Origin: Aminobacter aminovorans
Lineage (GTDB): Bacteria > Pseudomonadota > Alphaproteobacteria > Rhizobiales > Rhizobiaceae
DNA: 64,000 bases
Direction: 5' to 3'
Assembly (NCBI RefSeq): GCF_900445235.1
Contig: NZ_UFSM01000001.1
Coordinates: forward strand, 1,544,501-1,608,500
The position numbers and the translations under genes were made by a program. Below the pieces are notes generated by a model that was not told where the DNA came from, searched no databases, and saw only the letters and a program-made list of their open reading frames with translations. Of this stretch, positions 48,695 to 61,143 are shown piece after piece; the stretch's first letter is position 1; each line of letters starts with the position of its first letter.

Positions 48695-48729
48695 TGAATT
48701 TATGATAGACTTTCTATTATAAAATTCAT
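48695..48729. promoter_or_regulatory. Candidate MarR-type operator
   Basis: A long imperfect inverted repeat in unusually AT-rich DNA. The inner part ATAGA-ctt-TCTAT (48705-48717) is perfect. The outer arms TGAATT (48695-48700) and AATTCA (48723-48728) are also complementary. It ends 23 nt before the monooxygenase start codon and so overlaps the likely promoter, and it lies between that gene and the divergent regulator. Confidence 0.65.
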
Positions 48730-48751
48730 TTTATGGGGAGGAGACCCAAAC

Positions 48752-49876
48752 ATGAGCATGCTCGGCGCCACTGCATCCGCAGTGCAACCCTTCTTTCTCG
48801 GCACCTTTGCGTCCAACTGTTCCAGCGGCATGACCGTCACCAAGATCCCGGATCGCTGGGACAATTCATGGGGCAACAATCTGCGCCTCGGCAAGCTTCT
48901 CGACGACGCCGGCATCGACTTCATGCTGCCGATCGCCCGCTGGATCGGTTATGGCGGCGAGACCAATTTCCACGGCAACGTGCTGGAGACGATGACCTGG
49001 GCGACGGCGCTTCTAGCCCACACCCGCAACATCACGGTCTTCGCCACCATCCACACTGTCGCCAACCATCCTGTTGTCGTTGCCAAGCAACTGGCAACGA
49101 TCGACCAGATCAGCGGCGGACGCGTCGGCCTCAACATCGTTGCGGGCTGGAACAAGCCCGAATATGAAGCGCTTGGCCTGACGCTGCCCGACGATCACGT
49201 CACCCGCTATGGCTATGCCCAGGAATGGTTCGACGTGGTCAGGGCATTGTGGAGCCGCGCCGAGGCCTTCGACTGGGACGGCACCTATTTCAAGCTCAAG
49301 CAGGTCCTTGGCGATCCAAGGCCTTCGGCGCGCCTGCCGATCCTCAACGCTGCCGGCTCCGATCATGGCCGCAAGTTCGCGATCCAGAACGCCGACTTCC
49401 TGTTCACCCCGGCGATCGACCTGGCCCGCTCGAAGGACGAGATCGCCGCGCTGAAGGCGCAGTCGAAGCAGGCCAGCCGCGCCGTCGATGTGCTGACCTT
49501 CTCGCATGTCGTCTGCCGTCCGACCGAAAGGGAGGCGCTCGACTTCCTCAACTATTCGGCCCGGGAGAACGCCGATTGGGAGGCCGCCGACAATCTCGTC
49601 CGGCTACAGTTCGCCCATGCACAGTCCTTCCCGCACGATCTGCTCGCACTCATCCGCGACCGCATGGCGGCGGGTCATGGCGGCTTCCCGCTTGTCGGCA
49701 CGCCTGAGCAGGTGGCGGATGGCATCACCGCGCTTCATGAAACAGGCTTCCGCGGAACCACCTTGTCGTTCGTCGATTACGCCGAGGAATTCCCCTATTT
49801 CCGTGACAACGTCCTGCCGATCCTGGAGGCGCGAGGCATACGCATCCCGCCTCTGGCGCAGCGTTCGGCGGCGTGA
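48752..49876 (+). CDS. LLM class flavin-dependent monooxygenase
   Basis: A 374-residue TIM-barrel luciferase-like monooxygenase, close to the alkanesulfonate and pyrimidine oxygenase (SsuD/RutA) group. It has the LLM motifs GIDFMLPIARWIGYGG, ATIHTVANHPVVVAKQLATIDQISGGRVGLNIVAGWNKPEYEALG and LVGTPEQVADGITALHETGFRGTTLSFVDY. It needs reduced flavin from a partner, here the reductase gene immediately downstream. The SD is ggggaggag. Substrate is unknown; pyrimidine-like, alkanesulfonate or another organosulfur or organonitrogen compound are possible. Control is probably by the divergent MarR-like protein. Confidence 0.9.
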   Translation: MSMLGATASAVQPFFLGTFASNCSSGMTVTKIPDRWDNSWGNNLRLGKLLDDAGIDFMLPIARWIGYGGETNFHGNVLETMTWATALLAHTRNITVFATIHTVANHPVVVAKQLATIDQISGGRVGLNIVAGWNKPEYEALGLTLPDDHVTRYGYAQEWFDVVRALWSRAEAFDWDGTYFKLKQVLGDPRPSARLPILNAAGSDHGRKFAIQNADFLFTPAIDLARSKDEIAALKAQSKQASRAVDVLTFSHVVCRPTEREALDFLNYSARENADWEAADNLVRLQFAHAQSFPHDLLALIRDRMAAGHGGFPLVGTPEQVADGITALHETGFRGTTLSFVDYAEEFPYFRDNVLPILEARGIRIPPLAQRSAA

Positions 49877-49890
49877 AGGGCGACGAGGTC

Positions 49891-50406
49891 ATGACGATCC
49901 CCATTTCCGTTCCTCTCGTCCCCGTGGGGGGCGCTGATTTCCGCGCCGCCATGCGGCTCATCGTCGGCAATGTCAGCGTCATCACCGCCGGCGTCGGCGA
50001 TGACCGCTCAGGACTGGTGGTGATTTCGGTCGTTTCACTGTCGGCCGAGCCACCCAAGGTCATCGCCTGCGTCAACCGGTCGTCGTCGACCTGGTCGGTC
50101 ATCGAGCGGCATGGCCATTTCGCCGTCAATTCGCTTGGGCCGCAGCATCAGCAGGTCGCCGAGCGTTTTTCCGGCTTCGGCGGCATCAAGGGCAATGAAC
50201 GCTACGAAGTTGCTGACTGGCTCACGCTGAAGACCGGGGCGTCGGTGCTGTCGGATGCGGTCGCCGCTTTCGATTGCAGCCTCGACGAGATGATTGATCG
50301 CGGCACGCATTCGATCATCATCGGCTCGGTCGAGGCGGTCAGGACGCAGGATGCCGGTCAGGCGCTGCTCTACTGGCGCGGCGGCTACCGGCCGCTAGAC
50401 GCCTGA
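49891..50406 (+). CDS. Flavin reductase (RutF/HpaC-like)
   Basis: A 171-residue FMN-binding split-barrel reductase. It has DFRAAMRLIVGNVSVITAG at the start, VISVVSLSAEPPKVIACVN, FAVNSLGPQHQQVAERFSG and the ending ALLYWRGGYRPLD, standard for the short-chain reductases that feed LLM monooxygenases. The ATG at 49891 is used; a GTG at 49873 that overlaps the monooxygenase stop is an alternative. The pair forms a two-component monooxygenase. It is convergent with ubiG, 25 nt between the stops. Confidence 0.9.
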   Translation: MTIPISVPLVPVGGADFRAAMRLIVGNVSVITAGVGDDRSGLVVISVVSLSAEPPKVIACVNRSSSTWSVIERHGHFAVNSLGPQHQQVAERFSGFGGIKGNERYEVADWLTLKTGASVLSDAVAAFDCSLDEMIDRGTHSIIIGSVEAVRTQDAGQALLYWRGGYRPLDA

Positions 50407-50431
50407 CGTCGGACCGACGGGAGAGGCGGCC

Positions 50432-51178
50432 TCAGGCCGCCTTTTCCGCCAGCACCATGTAGTTGACGTCCATGTCGCGCGATTTCTGCCAGCGGTCGGC
50501 AAGCGGATTGTAGATCACGCCGGTGCGGTCGATGGTGGCGAGGCCGGCGCCGATGAGCGCCTTGTCAAGTTCCTCGGGGCGCACCAGCTTGCCATACTGG
50601 TGGGTGCCGCGCGGCAGCCAGCGCAACACATACTCAGCGCCGACGATGGCGAGACCCAGCGCCTTGAAGGTGCGGTTTATGGTGGCGACGAACATGATGC
50701 CACCAGGCTTGACCATCTCGCCGCATTTCCTGACGAACAGTTCGACGTCGGCAACGTGCTCGACAACTTCCATATTGAGGATGATGTCGAATTTCTCGCC
50801 GGCGTCGGCGAGATCCTCGGCTGTCGTGGCGCGGTAGTCCACCTTCACACCGCTTTCGGCAGCATGGATCTTGGCTACCTCGATGTTGGTGGACGAGGCG
50901 TCGGCGCCGACGACTTCAGCGCCCAGGCGTGCCATAGGCTCGCACAAAAGGCCGCCGCCGCAGCCGATGTCGAGGATCCGCAGGCCTTCGAAGGGCCTGG
51001 CGGCGTGGGTGTCGCGGCCGAAGCGCTGGGCGACCTGGTCGCGGATGTAGCCCAGGCGGACAGGGTTGAACTTGTGCAGCGGGCGGAACTTGCCGTTTGG
51101 GTTCCACCATTCGGCAGACAGAGCCGAGAACCGCTCGACTTCTCCGGCATCGATGGTCGATGGGCGGGGGTCTGGCAT
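50432..51178 (-). CDS. ubiG: Ubiquinone biosynthesis O-methyltransferase
   Basis: A 248-residue class I methyltransferase acting at two steps of ubiquinone synthesis. It has [35 protein letters not shown] at the N-terminus and SAM motif [29 protein letters not shown]. It also shows the UbiG features [15 protein letters not shown] and [20 protein letters not shown]. The ATG at 51178 is chosen on family start; an earlier ATG at 51202 is possible. It is divergent from lysC with 295 nt between the starts, a conserved rhizobial pair. Confidence 0.95.
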   Translation of the reverse strand: MPDPRPSTIDAGEVERFSALSAEWWNPNGKFRPLHKFNPVRLGYIRDQVAQRFGRDTHAARPFEGLRILDIGCGGGLLCEPMARLGAEVVGADASSTNIEVAKIHAAESGVKVDYRATTAEDLADAGEKFDIILNMEVVEHVADVELFVRKCGEMVKPGGIMFVATINRTFKALGLAIVGAEYVLRWLPRGTHQYGKLVRPEELDKALIGAGLATIDRTGVIYNPLADRWQKSRDMDVNYMVLAEKAA

Positions 51179-51427
51179 TGCTGTGGTCTCCGTCGGGCGC
51201 AAGGAAGTTGGGCGAGCGCAAGGAAGTCGGGTCTGGCGTCCCGATTGTCAAGGCGACATTTCCGCGAACCGCTGGACGCGTCCCCAAACCCTCCGTCTGC
51301 TCTCACGCGCCGGCAAGAAATGCCGCGGTGATTTGTCTGGCCGGGCGTCCTTGCGGAATGCGCGTGTTTTGGCTATGCAGGCCGCGCATTCGACACCGTT
51401 CAATTCATCGGTGTTTTCACTCATTTT

Positions 51428-51446
51428 CCGGCCCCGTCGGGGCCGG
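51428..51446 (+). promoter_or_regulatory. GC-rich hairpin in the lysC leader
   Basis: CCGGCCCC (51428-51435) pairs perfectly with GGGGCCGG (51439-51446), with a GTC loop, 27 nt before the lysC ATG. It is not followed by a U-run and does not look like a lysine riboswitch, whose large conserved core is absent. It may affect translation or mRNA stability. Confidence 0.35.
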
Positions 51447-51473
51447 CGCATATGGCAAGGGCATTTCGCTTCT

Positions 51474-52748
51474 ATGGCGCGCATCGTGATGAAATTCGGC
51501 GGGACATCCGTCGCCGACATCGCCCGAATCCGCAACGTGGCGCGCCATGTCAAACGTGAGGTTGACGCCGGCCACGAAGTCGCCGTGGTCGTATCGGCGA
51601 TGTCCGGCAAGACCAACGAGCTGGTCGGTTGGGTGCAGGAGGCCTCGAAGGCCGAAGGCGCCAATTTCAACATTTACGACGCCCGCGAATATGACGCCGT
51701 GGTCGCCTCGGGCGAGCAGGTGACGTCGGGACTGCTGTCGCTTGCGCTGCAGGCGATGGGAATCAACGCCCGCTCCTGGCAGGGCTGGCAGATCCCGATC
51801 AAGACCGACAACGCACATGGCGCGGCCCGCATCCTCGACATTGACGGCTCGTTCCTGATCAAGCGCTTCCAGGAGGGCCAGGTCGCTGTGGTTGCAGGTT
51901 TTCAGGGCATCGGCCCCGACAACCGCATCGCCACGCTCGGGCGCGGCGGCTCCGACACCTCGGCTGTCGCAATCGCAGCAGCCGTGAAGGCCGATCGCTG
52001 CGATATCTACACCGATGTCGACGGCGTCTACACGACGGATCCGCGCATCGAGCCCAAGGCGCGGCGCCTGTCGCGCATCTCGTTCGAGGAAATGCTCGAA
52101 ATGGCTTCGCTCGGCGCCAAGGTGCTGCAGGTCCGCTCGGTCGAACTGGCCATGGTGCACAAGGTCCGCACCTTCGTGCGTTCTTCCTTCGAGGATCCCG
52201 ATGCGCCCGGCATGGGCGATTTCCTCAACCCGCCTGGTACTCTCATTTGTGACGAGGATGAAATCGTGGAACAGCAGGTCGTCACCGGAATTGCCTACGC
52301 CAAGGACGAAGCCCAGGTCTCGCTGCGCCGTGTCGCCGACCGGCCGGGTGTTGCAGGCGGGATCTTCGGCCCATTGGCCGAGGCCAACATCAATGTCGAC
52401 ATGATCGTCCAGAACATTTCCGAGGACGGCAAGTTCACCGACATGACCTTCACCGTGCCATCGGGCGACGTCAACAAGGCGCTTGCCGTGCTCGAGAAGA
52501 TCCGCCCCGACATCGGGTATGATGCCGTCCAACACGATGAGGGCATGTCCAAGGTGTCGGTCATCGGCATCGGCATGCGCAGCCATGCAGGCGTCGCGGC
52601 CACAGCTTTCCAGGCACTGGCCGCCAAGGGTATCAACATCCGCGCCATCACCACCTCCGAGATCAAGATTTCGATCCTTATCGACGGGCCTTATACTGAA
52701 CTTGCGGTTCGGACTTTGCATTCCGTCTACGGTCTGGATAAGCAGTAG
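51474..52748 (+). CDS. lysC: Aspartate kinase
   Basis: A 424-residue aspartokinase catalysing the first step towards lysine, threonine and methionine. The kinase domain begins MARIVMKFGGTSVADI with the KFGGTSV motif and has ATLGRGGSDTSAVAIAAAV and DIYTDVDGVYTTDPR. Two ACT domains (about 270-420) carry RVADRPGVAGGIFGPLAEANINVDMIVQ and GVAATAFQALAAKGINIRAITTSEIKISIL, which bind the feedback inhibitor. The start at 51474 is family-based; longer upstream frames overlap ubiG. It precedes ptsP by 77 nt. Confidence 0.96.
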   Translation: MARIVMKFGGTSVADIARIRNVARHVKREVDAGHEVAVVVSAMSGKTNELVGWVQEASKAEGANFNIYDAREYDAVVASGEQVTSGLLSLALQAMGINARSWQGWQIPIKTDNAHGAARILDIDGSFLIKRFQEGQVAVVAGFQGIGPDNRIATLGRGGSDTSAVAIAAAVKADRCDIYTDVDGVYTTDPRIEPKARRLSRISFEEMLEMASLGAKVLQVRSVELAMVHKVRTFVRSSFEDPDAPGMGDFLNPPGTLICDEDEIVEQQVVTGIAYAKDEAQVSLRRVADRPGVAGGIFGPLAEANINVDMIVQNISEDGKFTDMTFTVPSGDVNKALAVLEKIRPDIGYDAVQHDEGMSKVSVIGIGMRSHAGVAATAFQALAAKGINIRAITTSEIKISILIDGPYTELAVRTLHSVYGLDKQ

Positions 52749-52825
52749 TATTAGGAGTCGAGCGTCACCGCGTTGCCGGCGTGGCAAGCACGTGCCGCGC
52801 CGGGTCCAACCATTGGAGACGGTGA

Positions 52826-55102
52826 ATGATACGTGACATGGCCGCCGGGCCGCGCGTACTTCTGAAACGGCTCCGCGAATTGATGGCGGAGCCCCTCGAG
52901 CCACAGGAACGGCTCGACAGGATCGTGCGCGATATAGCCGCCAACATGGTGGCCGAAGTCTGCTCGCTCTACGTGCTTCGCGCCGACTCGGTGCTCGAGC
53001 TCTATGCGACTGTCGGTCTCAATCCCAACGCCGTCCACCTGGCGCAGTTGCGTCTCGGCCAGGGTCTGGTCGGCACGATTGCTGCCAGCGCCCGCGCGCT
53101 CAACCTCTCCAACGCCCAGGAACATCCCGCCTTCGCCTACCTGCCGGAGACAGGCGAGGAGATCTACCATTCCTTCCTCGGCGTGCCGGTGCTCAGGGCA
53201 GGGCGCACGCTCGGCGTTCTGGTCGTCCAGAACAAGACCATGCGGCACTACCGCGACGATGAGATCGAGGCGCTCGAAACCACCGCCATGGTGATTGCCG
53301 AGATGATCGCCTCAGGCGACATCGGTCGCCTCAGCCGTCCGGGCCTCGAACTCGATCTGTCGCGCCCGGCGAGCTTCACCGGCATCGCCTTCAACGAAGG
53401 TGTCGGCCTCGGCCATGTCGTGCTGCACGAGCCGCGCATCGTCGTCACCAACCTGTTCAACGAAGACAGCGAAGAGGAGCTGCGCCGGCTCGAGGATTCG
53501 CTCGGTTCCCTGCGCTTGTCGATCGACGACATGCTCGAACGCCGCGACGTCGCCTTCGAGGGCGAGCACCGCGAAGTTCTCGAAGCCTACCGGATGTTTG
53601 CCAACGACCGTGGCTGGGTGCGCCGTCTCGAAGAGGCGATCCGCAACGGCCTGACGGCGGAAGCCGCGGTCGAAAAGGTGCAGAGCGACATGCGCGCGCG
53701 CATGATGCACATGACCGATCCTTATCTGCGCGAGCGGATGAGCGATTTCGACGACCTCGCCAACCGCCTTTTGCGCCAGCTGCTGGGTCGCGGCCCCGAG
53801 ACCATCGCCGAGAGCCTGCCCAAGGACGCCATCATCGTTGCGCGTTCGATGGGGGCGGCCGAGCTGCTCGACTATCCGCGCGATCGCTTGCGCGGGCTGG
53901 TGCTGGAAGACGGTGCGCCGACGTCCCACGTCGTCATCGTCGCGCGCGCCATGGGCATCCCCGTCGCCGGACAGATGAAGGGCGTCGTTTCCATGTCGGA
54001 GAACGGCGATCCGATCATCGTCGACGGTGTCGAAGGCGCTGTCCACCTTCGGCCGCAGCCTGATCTCGAAGCAGCCTATGCCGAAAAGGTGCGCTTCCGC
54101 GCCCGCCGCCAGGAACTCTACCGCGAACTGCGCAAGAAGCCGTCCGAAACAAAGGACGGCGTCAAGGTCGACCTCTTGATGAATGCCGGCCTCGCCGTCG
54201 ACCTGCCGCAGCTCGCCGAGGCGGGTGCGGCCGGCATTGGCCTGTTCCGCACCGAGCTGCAGTTCATGGTCGCCTCGACGTTCCCGCGCGCCGAAGCGCA
54301 GGAAAAGCTCTACCGCGACGTGCTCGACACTGCGCGTGGCCGTCCCGTCACCTTCCGCACCATCGACATTGGCGGCGACAAGGTGCTGCCCTATTTCAAG
54401 GGCTCGGCGCAGGAAGAAGAAAACCCCGCACTTGGCTGGCGCGCCATCCGCCTCACGCTCGACCGTCCCGGCCTGTTGCGTACCCAGATCCGGGCGCTGC
54501 TCAAAGCCGCCGGCGGACGCGAGCTCAAGGTCATGCTGCCGATGGTCACAGAGCTTGGCGAGATCGCCCAGGCGCGGGAGATTATCGACCGCGAGGTCCG
54601 CCACCTCTCCCGCTTCGCGCACCATTTGCCGACGAGCCTGAAGCTCGGCGCGATGGTAGAGGTGCCGTCGCTGTTGTGGCAGCTCGACGAGCTGATGCAG
54701 GCCGTCGATTTCGTCTCGGTCGGCTCCAACGATCTGTTTCAGTTCGTCATGGCCGCCGACCGCGGCAACACTCAGCTTGCCGACCGCTTCGACACGCTGT
54801 CGGTGCCGTTCCTGCGCGTGCTGAAGCAGATCGCCGATGCCGGCCTGCGCAACCACACGCCGGTGACCCTTTGCGGCGAGCTTGCCGGCAAGCCGATCTC
54901 GGCGATGGCGCTGCTTGGCCTCGGCTACCGCTCGATCTCGATGTCGCCTGCTTCCATCGGTCCGGTCAAGGCGATGCTGACCGAACTGCCGCTTGGCGAA
55001 CTTACCGCCTTCCTCGACGATAACCTTGCCGGTCCTGCCGCCCGCCTGCCGATGCGCGCGCTGCTCCAGGCCTTTGCGGACGACCGTTCAATACCATTAT
55101 GA
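52826..55102 (+). CDS. ptsP: Nitrogen PTS enzyme I (PtsP)
   Basis: A 758-residue phosphoenolpyruvate-protein phosphotransferase of the nitrogen-related PTS. The N-terminal GAF domain (about 20-160) senses small ligands, probably glutamine. The phosphohistidine H368 sits in [21 protein letters not shown]. The PEP-binding TIM barrel has [43 protein letters not shown] and [19 protein letters not shown]. It phosphorylates NPr and so regulates K+ and nitrogen metabolism. It overlaps prfA by 4 nt. Confidence 0.95.
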   Translation: MIRDMAAGPRVLLKRLRELMAEPLEPQERLDRIVRDIAANMVAEVCSLYVLRADSVLELYATVGLNPNAVHLAQLRLGQGLVGTIAASARALNLSNAQEHPAFAYLPETGEEIYHSFLGVPVLRAGRTLGVLVVQNKTMRHYRDDEIEALETTAMVIAEMIASGDIGRLSRPGLELDLSRPASFTGIAFNEGVGLGHVVLHEPRIVVTNLFNEDSEEELRRLEDSLGSLRLSIDDMLERRDVAFEGEHREVLEAYRMFANDRGWVRRLEEAIRNGLTAEAAVEKVQSDMRARMMHMTDPYLRERMSDFDDLANRLLRQLLGRGPETIAESLPKDAIIVARSMGAAELLDYPRDRLRGLVLEDGAPTSHVVIVARAMGIPVAGQMKGVVSMSENGDPIIVDGVEGAVHLRPQPDLEAAYAEKVRFRARRQELYRELRKKPSETKDGVKVDLLMNAGLAVDLPQLAEAGAAGIGLFRTELQFMVASTFPRAEAQEKLYRDVLDTARGRPVTFRTIDIGGDKVLPYFKGSAQEEENPALGWRAIRLTLDRPGLLRTQIRALLKAAGGRELKVMLPMVTELGEIAQAREIIDREVRHLSRFAHHLPTSLKLGAMVEVPSLLWQLDELMQAVDFVSVGSNDLFQFVMAADRGNTQLADRFDTLSVPFLRVLKQIADAGLRNHTPVTLCGELAGKPISAMALLGLGYRSISMSPASIGPVKAMLTELPLGELTAFLDDNLAGPAARLPMRALLQAFADDRSIPL

Positions 55103-56178
55103 TCAGCCTGCCCCATGACAGAATGAACCAGGTCGTCAAACGCTTCGACATGCTCGAAGCGCAGATGGCCGCCGGTCCGGCGCCCGACGTCTACGTCAAG
55201 CTGGCCTCCGAATATTCCGACATCCAGGACCTTGTGGCCAGGATCCGCGAATTGCGCTCGGCCGAGCAGGAGCTGGTCGATCTCGATGCGATGCTGTCCG
55301 ACAAGGGCACCGACGCCGAGATGCGGGCGCTGGCCGAGATGGACAAGCCCGAGGTCGAGGACCGCATCGAGGCGCTGCAGCGCGAAATCCAAATCCTGCT
55401 GTTGCCCAAGGATGCTGCGGACGACAAGAACGCCATCCTCGAAATCCGCGCCGGCACCGGCGGCGACGAGGCAGCGCTTTTTGCCGGCGACCTCTACCGC
55501 ATGTACGAACGCTATGCTGCCTCCAAGGGCTGGCGGTTCGAGGTCGTGTCGGCAAGCGACGGCGATGCCGGCGGCTTCAAGGAAGTCATCGCCGGCGTCT
55601 CGGGCAAGGGCGTGTTCGCGCATCTGAAGTTCGAGTCGGGCGTGCACCGCGTCCAGCGCGTGCCGGCGACCGAGGCCAGCGGCCGCATCCACACCTCCGC
55701 CGCCACAGTCGCGGTGCTGCCGGAGGCGGAGGAGGTCGACATCGATATCCGCGCCGAAGACATCCGCATCGACACCATGCGTGCCTCGGGCTCCGGCGGC
55801 CAGCACGTCAACACCACCGACTCGGCGGTGCGCATCACCCATCTGCCCACCGGCATCATGGTGGTGCAGGCGGAAAAATCGCAGCACCAGAACCGTGCGC
55901 GTGCGATGCAGATCCTGCGTGCCCGCCTCTATGACCTGGAGCGCAGCCGTGCCGATGAGGAACGCTCGTCGTCGCGCAAGTCACAGGTGGGTTCCGGCGA
56001 TCGCTCCGAGCGCATCCGCACCTATAATTTTCCGCAGGGGCGCCTGACCGACCACCGCATCAACCTGACGCTCTACAAGCTCGACCGGGTGATGATGGGC
56101 GAACTCGATGAGGTCGTCGAGGCGCTGATCTCCGACCACCAGTCGAAGCTGCTGGCCGACATGGGCTCGGATGGCTGA
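55099..56178 (+). CDS. prfA: Peptide chain release factor 1
   Basis: A 359-residue release factor that reads UAA and UAG. The GGQ motif is at residues 233-235 ([22 protein letters not shown]). The class I region [20 protein letters not shown] is present near the C-terminus, and the stop-codon recognition domain precedes GGQ. It overlaps ptsP by 4 nt and prmC by 8 nt. The linked PrmC methylates the glutamine of this GGQ. Codon and length are normal. Confidence 0.97.
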   Translation: MISLPHDRMNQVVKRFDMLEAQMAAGPAPDVYVKLASEYSDIQDLVARIRELRSAEQELVDLDAMLSDKGTDAEMRALAEMDKPEVEDRIEALQREIQILLLPKDAADDKNAILEIRAGTGGDEAALFAGDLYRMYERYAASKGWRFEVVSASDGDAGGFKEVIAGVSGKGVFAHLKFESGVHRVQRVPATEASGRIHTSAATVAVLPEAEEVDIDIRAEDIRIDTMRASGSGGQHVNTTDSAVRITHLPTGIMVVQAEKSQHQNRARAMQILRARLYDLERSRADEERSSSRKSQVGSGDRSERIRTYNFPQGRLTDHRINLTLYKLDRVMMGELDEVVEALISDHQSKLLADMGSDG

Positions 56179-57025
56179 GCGTCGGCTTGGTGACCTGCTG
56201 CGCCACGCGCGCCAGCGCCTGGCAGACGCCGGCATTGTCGATGCGGCATTCGATTCCCGGCTGCTCGTCGAGCATTTCTCCGGCACCACACGCAGTGACG
56301 CCATTTCGTCGCCCGACAGGATCGTCGGGCAGGTAGCCGAGGTCGAGGCAGCGCTCGCGCGCCGCATAGCGGGCGAACCGGTCCACCGCATCCTCGGCTA
56401 CCGCGATTTCTACGGCATGCGGCTCAGCCTCTCCTCGGAGACGCTCGAACCCCGTCCCGACACCGAGACGCTTGTCGATGCCGTCCTGCCTTTTGTCCAT
56501 CAGACGGCGGCGCGCCAGGGCGTTTGCCGCATCCTCGACCTTGGCACCGGCACCGGCGCGATTGCGCTGGCGCTCGTCACGCAGGAGCCGAAGGCGGTGG
56601 CGATCGGCGTCGATGTTTCCGACGATGCGCTGACGACGGCGGTGGCCAATGCCGGCCAGCTTGGCGTGTCGGCGCGCTTTACTGCGAAAAAATCCGACTG
56701 GTTTGCAGAGATAATTGGCCTGCACCATTTAATCGTCTCAAATCCTCCCTATATCTCTTCTTCAGAGATCGAGAATTTGCAGAACGAGGTTCGCAAATTT
56801 GATCCGCGCCGCGCGCTCGACGGCGGCCCGGACGGTGTTGACCCATACAGAATGATCGCGTCGGGTGCTGCGCTCCATCTTGAAAAAGATGGCCTTGTCG
56901 GGCTTGAAATCGGGCACGATCAAAGGCGCGCTGTGACAGCGATATTCGAGCAAGCCGGCTACCATTTGTTGGCCCAGAACAAGGACTTGGGCGGCAATGA
57001 CCGCGTGCTCTTATTCCGCCGCTGA
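56171..57025 (+). CDS. prmC: Release factor glutamine methyltransferase
   Basis: A 284-residue N5-glutamine methyltransferase that modifies Q of the GGQ motif in PrfA and PrfB. The SAM motif is [14 protein letters not shown] (about 122-135) and the catalytic NPPY is at 191-194. The N-terminal helical domain with [13 protein letters not shown] binds the release factor. It starts 8 nt inside prfA. A 310-nt gap follows (57026-57335), described under the promoter at 57056. Confidence 0.95.
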   Translation: MAERRLGDLLRHARQRLADAGIVDAAFDSRLLVEHFSGTTRSDAISSPDRIVGQVAEVEAALARRIAGEPVHRILGYRDFYGMRLSLSSETLEPRPDTETLVDAVLPFVHQTAARQGVCRILDLGTGTGAIALALVTQEPKAVAIGVDVSDDALTTAVANAGQLGVSARFTAKKSDWFAEIIGLHHLIVSNPPYISSSEIENLQNEVRKFDPRRALDGGPDGVDPYRMIASGAALHLEKDGLVGLEIGHDQRRAVTAIFEQAGYHLLAQNKDLGGNDRVLLFRR

Positions 57026-57055
57026 GCGAGGCTTTTTGGCATTGCAAAAAACCGC

Positions 57056-57083
57056 TTGGCAAGGAAAGTGAATGCCGCTAGGT
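57056..57083 (+). promoter_or_regulatory. Candidate promoter of the DUF4167 gene with a long leader
   Basis: A -35 TTGGCA (57056-57061) and -10 CTAGGT (57078-57083) lie 16 nt apart in the gap after prmC. They give a leader of roughly 245 nt before the ATG at 57336. The leader has short hairpins (for example GTTTC-cttc-GAAAC near 57131-57144). No known riboswitch was recognised in it. Confidence 0.4.
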
Positions 57084-57335
57084 TCCCGGCAACCGGATGA
57101 GACGAAGCAGGCAGTGCTGTTAAACGATTCGGTTTCCTTCGAAACTAGCTGCCTTCGTGCGTAGACGACGCTCTAGCTTCGTGCGGGGATCGTCCGGCAA
57201 GTGACATGAACCGAAACAGGATGGCATGTGGCGCCGACGCAGGAAAGTTGCGGGCGATCACCGGCGGAAAAGTACGAAACGGCAGGCCGCCTAAGTGCCC
57301 CCGTTCGGATTAGACTTCAACACAAAGAGAATCTG

Positions 57336-58148
57336 ATGAGGCCACAACAGCAGAATAGGCGCATGCGCGGTCGTAACAACAACAATAACAACAACAATAA
57401 CAATAACGGCAACAACAACCGCAAGGGTCCAAACCCACTTACGCGCAACTATGAGAGCAACGGACCCGACGTAAAGATCCGTGGTTCTGCGCAGCAGATC
57501 GCTGAAAAATACACCACCCTGGCGCGCGACGCGCACAGCTCTGGTGATCGCGTGATGGCCGAAAACTATCTGCAGCACGCAGAGCACTACAACCGCATCA
57601 TTGCTGCCGCCATGGCGCAGATGCCCATCCAGCAACAGCAGCAGAGCCGCGACGACTTCGATTCCGACATGGATGACGAGCGCGACGATGACGGTGTGGG
57701 CAACAACGTTGCCGAGGCCCAGGTCCAGCAGCCTCAGTTTCAGCCGCAGCCGGTCGTCAATGGTTCCGGTCCGCAGCCTGACATCGAAGGCACGCCGGCC
57801 GAGGTCGCCCTCAACCCGGAAGCCGCCGAAGGCCAGCCGCGTGAAGGCCGCCGCGAGCGCCGCCCCAATCGTGAACGCCGTCCGCGCCAGCACGAGCAGC
57901 AGGCCGAGGCATCGCAATCGGAAGTCGCCGTGGCTGAACAGCCGCAGCCGCAGGCAGCCGTTGCGGAAGCAGTCGTCGCCGAGGCAGTGGTTGCTCAGGC
58001 GGCACCTGCCGCCGAAGCCGCCGAGGGTGAAGTCGCTACCGCGCCGCGTCGTGGCCGTCGTCCTCGCCGTGGCGAGCGCGCCGTAACCGAGGCATCCGGC
58101 GACGCAGGCGAAGCGCCGGTAGCCGAGCCTGCCATCGTCGAAGGCTGA
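57336..58148 (+). CDS. DUF4167 domain protein with poly-Asn tract
   Basis: A 270-residue protein. It begins MRPQQQNRRMRGRNNNNN with an uninterrupted tract of eleven Asn codons, then GNNNRKGPNPLTRNYESNGPDVKIRG. The conserved DUF4167 core follows (about 40-100), with SAQQIAEKYTTLARDAHSSGDRVMAENYLQHAEHYNRII. The C-terminal 170 residues are Gln/Pro/Ala/Glu/Arg-rich and disordered, ending with Arg-rich repeats. Basic ends suggest RNA or nucleoprotein binding, but the family has no proven function. It sits between prmC and clpB, as in other Rhizobiales. Confidence 0.85.
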   Translation: MRPQQQNRRMRGRNNNNNNNNNNNGNNNRKGPNPLTRNYESNGPDVKIRGSAQQIAEKYTTLARDAHSSGDRVMAENYLQHAEHYNRIIAAAMAQMPIQQQQQSRDDFDSDMDDERDDDGVGNNVAEAQVQQPQFQPQPVVNGSGPQPDIEGTPAEVALNPEAAEGQPREGRRERRPNRERRPRQHEQQAEASQSEVAVAEQPQPQAAVAEAVVAEAVVAQAAPAAEAAEGEVATAPRRGRRPRRGERAVTEASGDAGEAPVAEPAIVEG

Positions 58149-58217
58149 CCGCTTTTAGCAGTCAAGGCTTTCAAGCCATTTCAGTTAGAACGATTTGGTC
58201 AGTTAGAGCCATTTGGG

Positions 58218-58245
58218 CGGCGGGATGAAAATCCCGCCGTTTTTT
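58218..58245 (+). terminator. Rho-independent terminator after the DUF4167 gene
   Basis: CGGCGGGAT (58218-58226) pairs with ATCCCGCCG (58231-58239) around the loop gaaa, then a run of T (58240-58245). It lies in the 347-nt gene-free stretch 58149-58495, which also holds the clpB promoter. Confidence 0.9.
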
Positions 58246-58372
58246 GTTTTTGACCTCATCGACCGGGCGGCGCGAAAATCTGATTTGATTTCGCCCGCCG
58301 TGACGCGCAGACTCGAAAAAAATCCCGTTCCGTCTGCGTGTCAAAAAATGCGGCACGGCACTGCTGACATGC

Positions 58373-58401
58373 CTTGAGGTATATCGTCCTAGGCACCATA
58401 T
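58373..58401 (+). promoter_or_regulatory. RpoH (sigma-32) type promoter of clpB
   Basis: CTTGAG (58373-58378), a 15-nt spacer and CACCATAT (58394-58401) closely match the heat-shock consensus CTTGAA-N13-15-CCCCATNT. The expected transcription start is near 58409, about 87 nt before the clpB ATG. Position and gene identity support it. Confidence 0.75.
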
Positions 58402-58495
58402 CAGCCTCAGTTGGATCCGGCCCGGTCGGGCGGGTCCGTCACCTTGAACCTGGCCGGTGCCGCTAAGCGGGCCGGTACGGAAATGGAGACACCGA

Positions 58496-61102
<2,607 letters not shown>

Positions 61103-61109
61103 TGTGATG

Positions 61110-61143
61110 AACTGGCCCTTGCTGGAAACAGCAAGGGCCAGTT
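61110..61143. terminator. Perfect hairpin between clpB and the convergent membrane gene
   Basis: AACTGGCCCTTGCTG (61110-61124) pairs perfectly over 15 bp with CAGCAAGGGCCAGTT (61129-61143), with loop gaaa. It fills the space between the clpB stop and the stop of the convergent gene at 61144, so it can end transcripts on both strands. Confidence 0.85.

Noticed and set aside
51179..51473. Lysine riboswitch upstream of lysC
   Set aside because: The region lacks the large multi-stem conserved core. Only a short GC hairpin is present.
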